Assembly (NCBI RefSeq): GCF_900142415.1
Contig: NZ_FRAU01000007.1
Span: 120,257 to 184,256, forward strand
Source of the DNA: Rhodothermus profundi
GTDB taxonomy: Bacteria; Bacteroidota; Rhodothermia; Rhodothermales; Rhodothermaceae
Direction: 5' to 3'
Length of the DNA stretch: 64,000 bases
Shown: in pieces, positions 39,334 through 48,585 of the stretch
Numbering within the stretch: the stretch's first letter is position 1
How the letters are laid out: every line of letters begins with the position of its first letter
The notes under the pieces: model-generated
Told to the model about the DNA's origin: nothing
Seen by the model: only the letters and a program-made list of their open reading frames with translations
The model's database searches: none
Made by a program: the position numbers and the translations under genes

Positions 39334-40008
39334 TCAGGTGTAGCTGCGCAGGCGCTCCAGCAATGCCTGGAGGGTGGGATAGGTTACCCGACGGAGCGCT
39401 TCCTCCAGCGGAAACCAGCGAACTTCCTGAATGGCTTCCGTTTCTTGTGGCGTGAACGTCACAGCCGTGGTTTCCATCAAGAACCACCAGGTAGGCTTGA
39501 CCGCGTAATATCCATCAAGGGGATAAGCATGCACCGTGCGCCCTAACGGTGCCCGGAGCCGCAGCGTCACAGGCGTAACGCCTAATTCCTCACTCACTTC
39601 TCGAAGCGCACAGGCTTCGGGCGTCTCTCCCGGCTCACACTTCCCTTTAGGCAAATCCCAGCATCCTCGCCGGTGAATGAGGAGCACTTCTGGCGTCTCT
39701 CTTCTGCGCTGCACAACACCACCGGCAGCCGGCACCGTGACCGGGGGCCGATAGGGTGTCCTGTTGCGAATTGCTGAAGCCGGTAAGGGTTGTCGCAAAC
39801 GCCAGCCTTCTCCGTCAAAGCTGGCTGCTCCCGGTGGTACCTCAATGACCCACAACTGACCGTCCAGGCAGCATGCTGAAGCCTGCTCCGGGGTCTCCCA
39901 GAGCCGAATGCCTTCTGGCAACACCTCGGGTAGGCTGGCCGATGCCAGGCATACGACAAATACCTGAGGAGCAGTATCCGACAAAAGCAGAGCGCCTTTA
40001 CTTTCCAC
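39334..40008 (-). CDS. Nudix hydrolase with an N-terminal extension
   Basis: A 224-residue protein. Residues 1-80 form an N-terminal region without a recognised domain. Residues 85-215 are a Nudix domain whose box GKCEPGETPEACALREVSEELGV (read as GKCEPGETPEACAL then REVSEELGV) is a perfect fit to the consensus. DLPKGKCEPGE resembles the diadenosine-polyphosphate hydrolase and MutT-like subgroup. It follows the lipoprotein gene by 11 bases and is convergent with the amidohydrolase. Substrate uncertain. Confidence 0.87.
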   Translation of the reverse strand: MESKGALLLSDTAPQVFVVCLASASLPEVLPEGIRLWETPEQASACCLDGQLWVIEVPPGAASFDGEGWRLRQPLPASAIRNRTPYRPPVTVPAAGGVVQRRRETPEVLLIHRRGCWDLPKGKCEPGETPEACALREVSEELGVTPVTLRLRAPLGRTVHAYPLDGYYAVKPTWWFLMETTAVTFTPQETEAIQEVRWFPLEEALRRVTYPTLQALLERLRSYT

Positions 40009-40019
40009 GTTACTTTTCC

Positions 40020-40637
40020 TTACAGACGAAAGGAAAGCCCCAGGCCACCTATTATCAACGGGGATTCCTCCCCATCAAGAGGAGCATAAAGCGTAAGTTC
40101 CGGCCGAATGCTTAACTGCTCTCCCAGCCGTCCTCCAATTGTTATTCCCAGCAGGGATCCAGTGCCCACTTTGTCCGAGTCGGTCGTTCCCATGGTCACC
40201 AGAATCATTCGGGTGCCCACAAACAGCCGAGGCGAGCCAATCCAGACAGCCGGATAAAGACCAACCGTGGTAAAAGATCGACTATTGAACTCCAGGGCAT
40301 AATAGGAAACTCCCATACCGACAGCCACAAGCGGCCGGGTGGGAATTAGCTGATACTTTCCTTCTACCATGAGGGCTCCAATAACTATCCCTTTTACTGC
40401 AATAAATCCGGTCGTGCGCGCGCCCACCTCGAGCCGTGGAGCAACTCCTTTGCGTCCGTATAGCTCGAATACTCCCAGACTTCCCTCTCCCTCTTTCAAT
40501 GTCCCTCCTCCCAAAATCCCCATTCCTACCTCAGTTCTTCCTTCAGGCAACACGTCAGGCCCTTGAAATACACCCAGCGAAATGCAGCCAGAGAGCCACA
40601 GTGCCAGGCCTGTCAACGCGATAACAGTACGGTTCAT
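40020..40637 (-). CDS. lipoprotein, predicted outer-membrane beta-barrel-like
   Basis: A 205-residue lipoprotein with lipobox LSGC (Cys 18). The rest consists of alternating short beta strands with Gly and aromatic residues, ending in GLGLSFRL, a typical outer-membrane strand end. No family recognised. It sits between moeA (42 bases upstream) and the Nudix gene (11 bases downstream) on the same strand and may be cotranscribed with both. Confidence 0.65.
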   Translation of the reverse strand: MNRTVIALTGLALWLSGCISLGVFQGPDVLPEGRTEVGMGILGGGTLKEGEGSLGVFELYGRKGVAPRLEVGARTTGFIAVKGIVIGALMVEGKYQLIPTRPLVAVGMGVSYYALEFNSRSFTTVGLYPAVWIGSPRLFVGTRMILVTMGTTDSDKVGTGSLLGITIGGRLGEQLSIRPELTLYAPLDGEESPLIIGGLGLSFRL

Positions 40638-40679
40638 GGCAAGAATAAGTCTGGTAAGTGGTTTAACCCAAACGCCAGG

Positions 40680-41903
40680 TCACGGTCCTATCGTCCACGG
40701 CAGCCATTCAATCTGGACTTCAAGGCCCGCCGGTGCTTCTTCCAGCGCCTCCGGTAAATGAATCAGGCAGTTGGCCCGGACCATCGAGTGGTACAGGTTA
40801 GATCCCTGAGGACCCGTATCGCGCACGTGCAGACGTCCGTCTGCGCCGGCGCGGACTATGCCTCGCGTGAAGAAATGCAGGCCAGCCTTCTTGGGAGTCG
40901 GTGCTTCCAGAATCGCTGGAAATCGCGGCCGCAATACCTCCTGTTGCCCTTGCATGCGGCGAAGTGCCGGCACCACATACTGATCGAAGCAGAGCGCCGA
41001 CGAGACCGGGTTGCCGGGCAGGCCAAAGACGGGCTTCCCCTCCAGCAGACCAAAAGCCATGGGCTTGCCCGGTCGCTGCCGGATCTTCCAGAAAAGCCAC
41101 TGCGTGCCCCGAGCGTCAAGTACCTGCCGAACCAGATCGTACGCTCCTACCGAAACTCCTCCCGAAAACACCAGCACATCTGCCTCCAGCGCCTGCTCGA
41201 TCGCCTGTTCTAAAGCACTGTGTTCGTCAGGTACGCGCTGGCGCACCACGACCTCTGCACCCACCCATTGCGCCTGCGCTGCCAGGCCGGGTCCGGCTGA
41301 ATCTCGAATGTGTCCGGGCAAGAGGGACTGTCCGGGATCAATCAGCTCACTGCCGGTCGCCACAATCGCTACCCGAGGCCGGCGAAACACAGGCACTTCA
41401 GCCACACCTAGCGTAGCCAGCATGGCAACCACAGGGGGCGTAATGCGCTGACCTACTTCAAAAAATCGCTCACCGGCCTGCACGTCCTGCCCGGCAGGAC
41501 GAATATTTTCACCTGCGGTCGGCGCCTGAAGGATACGCACCGTCCCATCTTCGCTGGCCTCTGTCCACTCTACAGGTACTACCGCCTCAGCCCAATTCGG
41601 AACCGGGGCCCCCGTCATGATCCGGATGCACGCGCCGGCAGGAATTTCCTCCGGGGGCAACTGCCCCGCTCCTACCTCCGCAACTACGCGCAACGAAACA
41701 GGTGCAGCGTGCACGTCAGCCAGCCGCACCGCATAGCCATCCATAGCTGCGTTGGGAAACGGTGGAATGTCGTCCTGGCTGACAATCGCTTCTGCCAGCC
41801 AGCGTCCCAGTGCCTCGGCCAAAGGTACGCGTTCGACCGGCAACCGGCCGACCTGCGCCAGAATCAGGCTTCGGGCCTCTTCGACCGAGATAAATTCGCG
41901 CAT
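40680..41903 (-). CDS. moeA: molybdopterin molybdotransferase MoeA
   Basis: Inserts molybdate into adenylylated molybdopterin, the last step of molybdenum cofactor synthesis. From the ATG at 41901-41903 (MREFISVEEARSLIL) the protein has 407 residues with four MoeA domains. The MPT-binding GGVSVGAYD and PGNPVSSALC segments and the TGAPVPNWAEAVVPVE region are intact. The frame extends to 42236, but those 111 extra residues lie antisense to pgi and are not protein-like. No other moa/mob genes are adjacent. Divergent from pgi. Confidence 0.94.
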   Translation of the reverse strand: MREFISVEEARSLILAQVGRLPVERVPLAEALGRWLAEAIVSQDDIPPFPNAAMDGYAVRLADVHAAPVSLRVVAEVGAGQLPPEEIPAGACIRIMTGAPVPNWAEAVVPVEWTEASEDGTVRILQAPTAGENIRPAGQDVQAGERFFEVGQRITPPVVAMLATLGVAEVPVFRRPRVAIVATGSELIDPGQSLLPGHIRDSAGPGLAAQAQWVGAEVVVRQRVPDEHSALEQAIEQALEADVLVFSGGVSVGAYDLVRQVLDARGTQWLFWKIRQRPGKPMAFGLLEGKPVFGLPGNPVSSALCFDQYVVPALRRMQGQQEVLRPRFPAILEAPTPKKAGLHFFTRGIVRAGADGRLHVRDTGPQGSNLYHSMVRANCLIHLPEALEEAPAGLEVQIEWLPWTIGP

Positions 41904-41977
41904 TTTTTTGGTGGGAATTTGGAAAAAATCAGATCTTTTCCTGCAAGATACAACCAACAGGCCACCCCCTGCACCCC

Positions 41978-43273
41978 ATGATCCGCTACGATTTCTCCCC
42001 TGCACTCTCTTTTCTTGAAGCGCACGATTTGGACGCACTCCGCCCCCGGGTAGAAGCAGCCCACCGAATGCTGCTGGAACGCACCGGCCCGGGCAGCGAA
42101 ATGCTTGGCTGGCGAGATCTGCTGCGAGAACCAGACGATGCTCTCCTGGAAGATATTGACGCCACAGCTTCCGAGATTCGAGAGCAGGCAGACGTTTTCT
42201 TATGTCTGGGAATCGGTGGCTCTTACCTGGGAGCACAAGCCGTCATTGAAGCGCTGGCCCCTCTGTTCCGTCCGCCTGTCGATACCGAAACTGGCCGTCC
42301 CCTCGCTCCAGAAGTGCTGTTTGCGGGCCATCACCTGAGCGGCGGCTACTTGAAAGCGTTGCTGGCCTATTTAGAAGACAAGTCGGTATACGTTAACGTC
42401 ATTTCCAAGAGTGGGACCACACTGGAGACTATGCTGACCTTCCGCATACTGCGGCCCTGGCTGGAAGCGCGCTTCCCGGATGTTGCTCGCCGCATAATCG
42501 TTACGACCGATCCAGCCCGCGGACGCCTGCGTGAGATGGCAAGCATCTGCGGCTACCGGCGCTATGCCATCCCCCCTGATGTCGGAGGCCGCTTCTCGGT
42601 GCTGACACCGGTCGGCTTGCTGCCTATCGCAGTAGCAGGCGTCGACATCCGCACGCTTTTCTATGGCGCGGTCGAAATGTGCGAGCGTCTGAAAAACCAT
42701 CAAGACAATCCAGCCCTCGACTATGCTGCCCTGCGTTATCTCTTCCATGAACGCGGCTACGCGTTGGAACTACTGGCGGTCTTTGAACCACGCCTACGTG
42801 GCATTGGCGCCTGGTGGCAACAACTCTTTGGTGAAAGTGAAGGCAAGGCAGGCAAAGGACTCTATCCCGATACGGTCCAGTACACAACCGATCTGCACTC
42901 CCTGGGACAGTACGTACAAGAAGGCCGTCGACACCTGATCGAAACATTTCTCATGGTAGCGCGCGAACCCGAACCGCTAACCATTCCGGACACAGGCGAC
43001 GATCTGGACGGCCTGGCCTACCTGAGTGGACGCTCCCTGCAAACCGTCAATCATAACGCCTACGAAGGAACACGCCGGGCTCATACCGATGGGGGTATTC
43101 CGGTCTCAACAATATGGATGGATCGATTGGCGCCGGGCCCACTTGGCGCCTGCCTTTACTTCTTCATGCATGCCGTAGCGGTCAGCGGCTATCTGCTTGG
43201 CGTCAACCCCTTCGACCAGCCGGGTGTAGAGGCTTACAAGCGGGAAATGTACCGTTTACTGAGAAAAATCTGA
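41978..43273 (+). CDS. pgi: glucose-6-phosphate isomerase
   Basis: Interconverts glucose 6-phosphate and fructose 6-phosphate. The 431-residue protein is the shorter bacterial form with GIGGSYLGAQAVIEAL near residue 75, SKSGTTLETM (phosphate-binding), GGRFSVLTPVGLLP and the C-terminal catalytic region with EGTRRAHTDGG. Complete and canonical. Its stop is followed by the DnaA-box-rich non-coding stretch. Confidence 0.95.
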   Translation: MIRYDFSPALSFLEAHDLDALRPRVEAAHRMLLERTGPGSEMLGWRDLLREPDDALLEDIDATASEIREQADVFLCLGIGGSYLGAQAVIEALAPLFRPPVDTETGRPLAPEVLFAGHHLSGGYLKALLAYLEDKSVYVNVISKSGTTLETMLTFRILRPWLEARFPDVARRIIVTTDPARGRLREMASICGYRRYAIPPDVGGRFSVLTPVGLLPIAVAGVDIRTLFYGAVEMCERLKNHQDNPALDYAALRYLFHERGYALELLAVFEPRLRGIGAWWQQLFGESEGKAGKGLYPDTVQYTTDLHSLGQYVQEGRRHLIETFLMVAREPEPLTIPDTGDDLDGLAYLSGRSLQTVNHNAYEGTRRAHTDGGIPVSTIWMDRLAPGPLGACLYFFMHAVAVSGYLLGVNPFDQPGVEAYKREMYRLLRKI

Positions 43274-43698
43274 TTTTTTCTCCTCCTTGTGGATTGCCTG
43301 TGGATTACGGGGGATAACCCGGGGGATATTTCGAGGAAAAAATCCACGCTGTGAATGCTCGTGGATAACCCGGTCGCTTCTCCCCAGCTTTCCCCCTGTC
43401 TTCCACATTGTGGATAGTTGTGGACAACCAGTAGCTGAACTCTAATCATTATCTGTGGATTGGTGTGGAAACGTGAATAGAGGCCCGCTAACCAGCCGCT
43501 CTTTCAGCGTAAATGATGCTTTTGCGACCTGCTCCCTGTGCATAACCCGGTGGAATACCCTGGCTCTTTATCCACATCGACCACTTTTGCTGTGCAAAAC
43601 GACGAAATCCACATTTCCACAGCCTTCTACTAACCAGAACGACGACCTTTTTTAAACAAACCTGTTGTGGATGATTTGTCCACCAGCGGCCAGGTCCG
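43274..43698. other. candidate replication origin (DnaA-box cluster)
   Basis: A 492-base gap between pgi and the next gene. It has no credible coding frame but holds many 9-mers like the DnaA box TTATNCACA. Exact: 43537-43545 (minus) and 43568-43576 (plus). One mismatch: 43299-43307, 43360-43368, 43409-43417, 43419-43427 and 43666-43674 (all minus). Two mismatches: 43288-43296, 43309-43317 and 43454-43462 (minus), and 43399-43407, 43605-43613, 43613-43621 and 43676-43684 (plus). AT-rich pieces lie at 43271-43280 and 43646-43660. The plus strand appears to turn from C-rich to G-rich around here. This combination is what a chromosomal oriC looks like, although dnaA is not adjacent. Confidence 0.75.
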
Positions 43699-43730
43699 TT
43701 TGTGCAGCATCAGGAAAACTCGTACCTTTA
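43699..43730 (+). promoter_or_regulatory. Bacteroidota-type promoter upstream of the universal stress protein gene
   Basis: TTTG at 43699-43702 and TACCTTTA at 43723-43730 are separated by 20 bases, matching the TTTG-N20-TAnnTTTG layout of Bacteroidota housekeeping promoters. The predicted start of transcription is about 30 bases before the ATG at 43766. Pattern-based only. Confidence 0.5.
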
Positions 43731-43765
43731 GCTTCACAACCGGAACCCAAGTTGTTCAGGTACCC

Positions 43766-44605
43766 ATGATTCGGCGCATTCTCGTAGCTCTTGACCCGGA
43801 CACAGATACCCGCACTGCTGTTCAGTATGCCGCGGAGCTAGCTCGCCAGCACAACGCCAGTGTCACCGGTCTGGCTGTTGTAGATACCGGCCACATCGAA
43901 GCCAGCGCTCGTGGCGGTGGTATTGGAAGCATGTACTATGCCGAAAAGCTGCGCGAGCAAATGACGGAAGAGGCGCGTGCCGTAGCGCGCCGGCTGATTG
44001 AGGAGTTTGATGATATGGCCGAAAAAGAAGGGCTGCGCCACCGGAATACGGTAGCTGAGGGCGTCCCCTTTCGACGTATCCTTGAAGATATGAAAGTGCA
44101 TGATCTGCTCGTAGTAGGCAAAGAGCCACACTTCTTCTACAGCCATCCAGAGGAAAAAACCAAAACACTTGTGCGCGTTGTCCGAGAAAGTGTTGGGCCC
44201 GCCTTCATTGTAGGAGCCGAATATCGGCCCATTTCGCGCGTGCTGATCGCTTATGATGGAAGCGATACCGCAGCGCGTACGATGCAGCGTTTTGCTCAGC
44301 TTAGACCTTTTGGGACGGACGTAGGCGTCGAAGTGCTTACCGTCTATGACGGAGAGGACGCCGAGGCCCGACTGATGCTTTCGCTGGTGCAGGAATATCT
44401 GCAGGAGCATGGATTTCGAGTAACCACGACGGCGCGAAAAGGGAATAGTCCCGAAGAGGCTATTGTGCAGTTTGCTCAGGAAATCCAGGCGGATCTGATC
44501 GTAGCCGGTGCCTACGCAACAACTGGCCTGAAAAAGCTACTATTTGGATCATCCACATCGGCGCTCATTGAGAAAACGATCGTACCGCTATTTCTATATC
44601 ACTGA
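43766..44605 (+). CDS. tandem universal stress protein (two UspA domains)
   Basis: A 279-residue cytosolic protein with two UspA-like domains: first about 1-145 (ILVALDPDTDTRTAVQYAAELA), second about 148-279 (RVLIAYDGSDTAARTMQRFAQ). The second ends in the ATP-binding-type motif VAGAYATTGLKKLLFGSSTSALIEK. The first lacks that glycine-rich loop in full form. Usp proteins help survival under stress, often by binding ATP. The frame opens at 43667, but the ATG at 43766 fits the family. It overlaps the convergent comEC by 7 bases. Confidence 0.88.
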   Translation: MIRRILVALDPDTDTRTAVQYAAELARQHNASVTGLAVVDTGHIEASARGGGIGSMYYAEKLREQMTEEARAVARRLIEEFDDMAEKEGLRHRNTVAEGVPFRRILEDMKVHDLLVVGKEPHFFYSHPEEKTKTLVRVVRESVGPAFIVGAEYRPISRVLIAYDGSDTAARTMQRFAQLRPFGTDVGVEVLTVYDGEDAEARLMLSLVQEYLQEHGFRVTTTARKGNSPEEAIVQFAQEIQADLIVAGAYATTGLKKLLFGSSTSALIEKTIVPLFLYH

Positions 44606-46986
44606 CGCGATGCGTGCCAGGTAACCGGCCAGATCCGGTATCCATCGCTTCGGAGCCACAGGGCGCCCGACTGACTGGTGAGCCAGAGTTGGGCACCCTG
44701 CTGCTCCCATCGCTTTCGAACCAGGCCGCTGACGCCTCGCCAGCCGCTGCTAATTACAGCCCAGGCAGAGCGGTCAGGCGCGGCCACAAGGCGTACCAGC
44801 TCAGGAATACTGCTGGTTTGCGAGCCGTGATGAGCAACTTTGACTACGTCGCTCTGAAGCAATGTGCCGTAGGCCTGGACAAGCTGGTGTTCCAGCTTGC
44901 GTTCGGCATCGCCCAGAAATAGCCAGCGCGTCTGGCCAAAGACCATCCGGAGCACGACGGAGCGTTCGTTGTCGGAGTCGTTATCTGAACCCGGAGCAGG
45001 GGCCAGTACCTGTAGCGACAGGGTCGGGTCCAGATCAATCGTATCGCCAGCCTGAAGAGATTGGTGCGGAAGCCGCAGGCTATCAAGCAGATGCGTAATT
45101 TCTCGCGAAAGCGCAGAAGAATCGGTGGTGCCGCTGTCCAGCACGCGACCTACTTTAAGCTGACGTAACAGCAGCGGAAGACCTCCAGCATGGTCGGCAT
45201 CCGGATGCGTAAGCACAATAGCGTCGAGTCGATGGATTCCGTATCGCCGAAGGAAAGGCAAAATGCTCCAGCGCGCTGCTACGTCTTGTGCGTAGCGGCC
45301 CCCTGTGTCGATCAGCAGGTGTCGGCCGCCAGGCGTTCGAATTAATATGGCGTCGCCATGTCCTACGTCGAAGAAGAGAACGTCCAGGTAAGAGGAGTTC
45401 GGAATAAGCCAGAGACCGGCCGTTAGACATCCGAGCAGTGTTAGACCAGACCAGCGGCGCAGGCGTGCAGAGGTGCTCAGGAGACCTAGCAGGGCAAGTG
45501 GGAGTGCAAGAAGCCACCACGGGGGATCAGGCAGGCGCCATACAACAGGCGGAAGCACACGAACTCCCAGATTACCAAGTTGCAGCAATAAGGAGGCGCA
45601 CAGAGAAGCCGCATGGCCAAAGAGATGGGCCAGCGTTGCGCTTACTGGAGCGCTCAGCACGGTAAGCAGACCGGCTGCTAGCGCACCGGCTGCCAGCGGA
45701 ATGCCGGGAAAGTTTAATAACAGACCGGCCAGCGATACATATCCAAAGTGGTAGAGCATAAAAGGAGCAGTGGCCAGCGTAGCAATCAACGTAACCAGCG
45801 CTGTCCCGACCAGATAGCGTGAGATTGGCCGTCGAAAGAAAAGCGGCAGACGCGCTTGCAGCGGAGCCCAGCCCAGCAGCAGTCCGGCCACGGCAGCGAA
45901 AGAAAGTTGGAAGCCTGGTTCAAAAAGCTGCATCGGATCCTGCAACAGTAGCAGCAAGGCTGCAGCTCCCAGCGCATTCAGGGAATGCGGGGGAGCCTGG
46001 CAGAGCGTAGCGCCGAGAAGAAGTCCGGTCATCACAAGAGCGCGAACGGCAGAGGGAGGCATGCCAGCCAGCAGTACGTAGCCACTTAAGACAAGCAGCG
46101 TGAGAAGCGTGCGTGTCCATTCCATGGCCCGCCATCCCAATCCTATGCGGAGGAGTAAGGACCGAAGGAGGCCATGGAGTACCAGGCCGACCAGCATTAC
46201 GTGTAAGCCCGAAATGGCCAGTAGGTGAGCCAGTCCGGCGCGACCCAGCCGGTCACGCACTTCCGGTGAGAGACCAGAACGATCCCCTAGCAGCAGTGCC
46301 TGCACTACGGGTCGGGCCTCCGGTAGAGGGATATGCTGCTTTAATACCTGGGCGATGGTGGTGCGGAATTGGGCAAGGCGTGCAGCGTAGCATTGGTCAG
46401 AGGCCAGCACCTGTACGAGCCGGGCATCGTCGATCGTAAGCCGAGCCCCAATGCCCTGCCGCCGCCACTGAGCGGTTCGATCGGGCAGTCCGGGATTGCG
46501 AGGGGCACGTAGCGGCTCAAGGCGGCCTCCCAGTAGGACGCGATGACCACATGCGGGTGCAGGAAAGCTATCGGCCACCAGGCGCACGTCCAGCAAGAAG
46601 CGGGCAGCTAGCGTATCTGAGCCAATAAGCACCTGTCGCGTGCGCACAAGAAAGCGTTGACCGTACGAAGTAGACGTCGGTGTTTGTTGTACGTCGCCCA
46701 GGACAATTGCTAGTGTGTCAAGTGGAATAGAAGGCGCAACGGGTAGCTGGAGTTGATAGCGGGCAGCTCCGGTGAATACTACACTCAGCAGCAGAGGAAC
46801 AAGCCACAGTAAATTTGAACATTGCTTTTTTTGAGCCATCAACAGTGCTCCAGAGGCCAATGTTATAAGAGCACCTGCGGCTACCAACCATCCGGTAGCG
46901 GGTACGTGCTGGGAATCGGCCAGTAGAATACCGGCAATCAGGGCCAGTGCTGTCCAGAAAAGCGGAGCTGTTGATAGGGACGCCAT
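44599..46986 (-). CDS. comEC: DNA-uptake channel protein ComEC/Rec2
   Basis: The inner-membrane channel for single-stranded DNA during natural transformation. From the ATG at 46984-46986 the protein has about 795 residues. An N-terminal membrane segment and DUF4131/OB-like region come first, then the competence domain with LLLGDRSGLSPEVRDRLGRAGLAHLLAISGLH (given here in part: LLLGDRSGLSPEVRDRLGRA) and many helices. A C-terminal metallo-beta-lactamase-like domain has VGHGDAILIRTPGG and THPDADHAGGL. All parts are present and uninterrupted, suggesting a competent organism. The open frame extends to 47190, overlapping nusB, and is not used. Confidence 0.93.
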   Translation of the reverse strand: MASLSTAPLFWTALALIAGILLADSQHVPATGWLVAAGALITLASGALLMAQKKQCSNLLWLVPLLLSVVFTGAARYQLQLPVAPSIPLDTLAIVLGDVQQTPTSTSYGQRFLVRTRQVLIGSDTLAARFLLDVRLVADSFPAPACGHRVLLGGRLEPLRAPRNPGLPDRTAQWRRQGIGARLTIDDARLVQVLASDQCYAARLAQFRTTIAQVLKQHIPLPEARPVVQALLLGDRSGLSPEVRDRLGRAGLAHLLAISGLHVMLVGLVLHGLLRSLLLRIGLGWRAMEWTRTLLTLLVLSGYVLLAGMPPSAVRALVMTGLLLGATLCQAPPHSLNALGAAALLLLLQDPMQLFEPGFQLSFAAVAGLLLGWAPLQARLPLFFRRPISRYLVGTALVTLIATLATAPFMLYHFGYVSLAGLLLNFPGIPLAAGALAAGLLTVLSAPVSATLAHLFGHAASLCASLLLQLGNLGVRVLPPVVWRLPDPPWWLLALPLALLGLLSTSARLRRWSGLTLLGCLTAGLWLIPNSSYLDVLFFDVGHGDAILIRTPGGRHLLIDTGGRYAQDVAARWSILPFLRRYGIHRLDAIVLTHPDADHAGGLPLLLRQLKVGRVLDSGTTDSSALSREITHLLDSLRLPHQSLQAGDTIDLDPTLSLQVLAPAPGSDNDSDNERSVVLRMVFGQTRWLFLGDAERKLEHQLVQAYGTLLQSDVVKVAHHGSQTSSIPELVRLVAAPDRSAWAVISSGWRGVSGLVRKRWEQQGAQLWLTSQSGALWLRSDGYRIWPVTWHASRQ

Positions 46987-47147
46987 GAGAGCAGGAGCGT
47001 TTGCTGAATGGCAAGACACCGAAACCTGTGAAAATGTAACCGAGAACAAACATGCAGTGAATCCCGGCGGAGCGCAGAACCTTCTGGCCCCTTGCGAATT
47101 GGACCAGCGCCAGTAACGCAAAGCGAAAGTCCTTTGATACCTGGACG

Positions 47148-47645
47148 ATGCACAGCCGAAGGGAAGTACGGGAACGGGTGCTGCAAGCACTGTATGCCTA
47201 TGAAGTAGGGCATAATACGGCTGAGCACGTGATAGAGACCGTGCTGCGGCCTGTATTGAAGGATGATCGGGAAGCGCTTCGCTTCGCTACCCAGCTTTTT
47301 CTGCGAACGCTGAACTGTAGCGAAGAGGCTGATCGTCTGATTGCTGATCATGTAAAAAACTGGGATCTGACGCGCATTGCTTTAATCGACCGGCTCTTGC
47401 TGCGCATGGCCATCTGTGAGTTGCTTGCTTTTGAAGATATTCCTCCCAAGGTGTCAATCAATGAGGCGATAGAAGTGGCCAAGAAGTACAGTACAGAGAA
47501 GAGCGGTCAATTTATTAACGGAGTGCTTGACGCGGTGGTGCTGGACCTGCAACGGCAGGGACGATTAAAAAAATCAGGGCGTGGGCTGATCGGTATGGAG
47601 ACGCTGCTGCAACGCCTGGCCGAACAGCAATCGTCGAAGTCATAG
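47148..47645 (+). CDS. nusB: transcription antitermination factor NusB
   Basis: A 165-residue all-helical NusB that binds boxA RNA with S10 in rRNA antitermination. It opens with SRREVRERVLQALYAYE and has the C-terminal signature INEAIEVAKKYSTEKSGQFINGVLDAV. A 20-residue tail follows the family core. The next gene starts 6 bases later. Divergent from comEC. Confidence 0.95.
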   Translation: MHSRREVRERVLQALYAYEVGHNTAEHVIETVLRPVLKDDREALRFATQLFLRTLNCSEEADRLIADHVKNWDLTRIALIDRLLLRMAICELLAFEDIPPKVSINEAIEVAKKYSTEKSGQFINGVLDAVVLDLQRQGRLKKSGRGLIGMETLLQRLAEQQSSKS

Positions 47646-47651
47646 CCCATC

Positions 47652-48308
47652 ATGGCACTGATTGCCATTGGCGACATTCATGGTTGCGCCCGTACGCTGG
47701 ACGCCTTGCTTGACCGCCTGGCGCCTACGCGCGATGATCAGCTCATCTTTATCGGAGACTATGTCGACCGGGGGCCTAACGCTCGAGGTGTCATTGAACG
47801 TCTTCTGCAGCTTCGGGAGGAAATCCCCTGCATCTTCCTCCGAGGGAATCATGAAGCCCTGATGCTCAACTACCTTGACCATGGAGAAGCTGACCTCTGG
47901 TTTATCAATGGGGGGCTGACTACGCTCAATAGCTACCGGGAGGACGGCATCCATATTCCAGAAGCTCATGAAATATTCATTCGTGAAACGCTTCTCTACT
48001 ACGAGACGCCGGACTTCTTTTTTGTCCACGGGGGGCTAAAACCCCACCTGTCTATCGCCGAAAATCTGCGTCGCTTTGCCCATACTGAACTGTTCCTCTG
48101 GGAACGAGAACATCTGAACGCTCCCCGCTTTGCCTGGGAAAAAACGGTAGTGTGCGGACACACGCCTGTTCCTGAACCGATCAACCGAGATAAGCTGATT
48201 GCGATTGACACGGGCTGCGTCTATCCGCATCCAGGCCTGGGACGCCTGACGGCCGTTCGACTTCCAGAACGCACGTTCATTTCGATTCCCCGTCAGGACC
48301 TGATCTGA
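47652..48308 (+). CDS. PPP-family serine/threonine protein phosphatase (metallophosphoesterase)
   Basis: A 218-residue calcineurin-like phosphoesterase of the bacterial PPP type (PrpA/ApaH-like). The metal and phosphate-binding motifs are all visible: GDIHG at 7-11, GDYVDRG at 35-41, RGNHE near 64-68, FVHGG near 126 and CGHTP near 172. Probably cytosolic. Cotranscribed with nusB. Protein targets unknown. Confidence 0.9.
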   Translation: MALIAIGDIHGCARTLDALLDRLAPTRDDQLIFIGDYVDRGPNARGVIERLLQLREEIPCIFLRGNHEALMLNYLDHGEADLWFINGGLTTLNSYREDGIHIPEAHEIFIRETLLYYETPDFFFVHGGLKPHLSIAENLRRFAHTELFLWEREHLNAPRFAWEKTVVCGHTPVPEPINRDKLIAIDTGCVYPHPGLGRLTAVRLPERTFISIPRQDLI

Positions 48309-48585
48309 TTGCGGCCCGGGGCAGCGACCAGAACAACCGTGCTCGGATTTTGTAAAGGGATTCGCTGAAGCTACGATGTGGGGCAGCATGTTCGAAGCAT
48401 CGACGGCACGATTCGGATCTTGGAGGTGAATATTCTGCCAATATCCGGCTTTCGTTCGTCTATTCTTGACATCCGCTAAGAATTCATTTATTAATTCAAC
48501 GGTTGGCTGTTCAGGCAACGAAGCTTGAAGCGAGCCCATCATTACCTGTTGCTGTTCGTCGGTGACGTTCGTTTCGGGCGAGATG

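Noticed and set aside
41904..42236. N-terminal extension of moeA
   Set aside because: The extra 111 residues do not match MoeA and lie antisense to pgi; the ATG at 41903 matches the family start.
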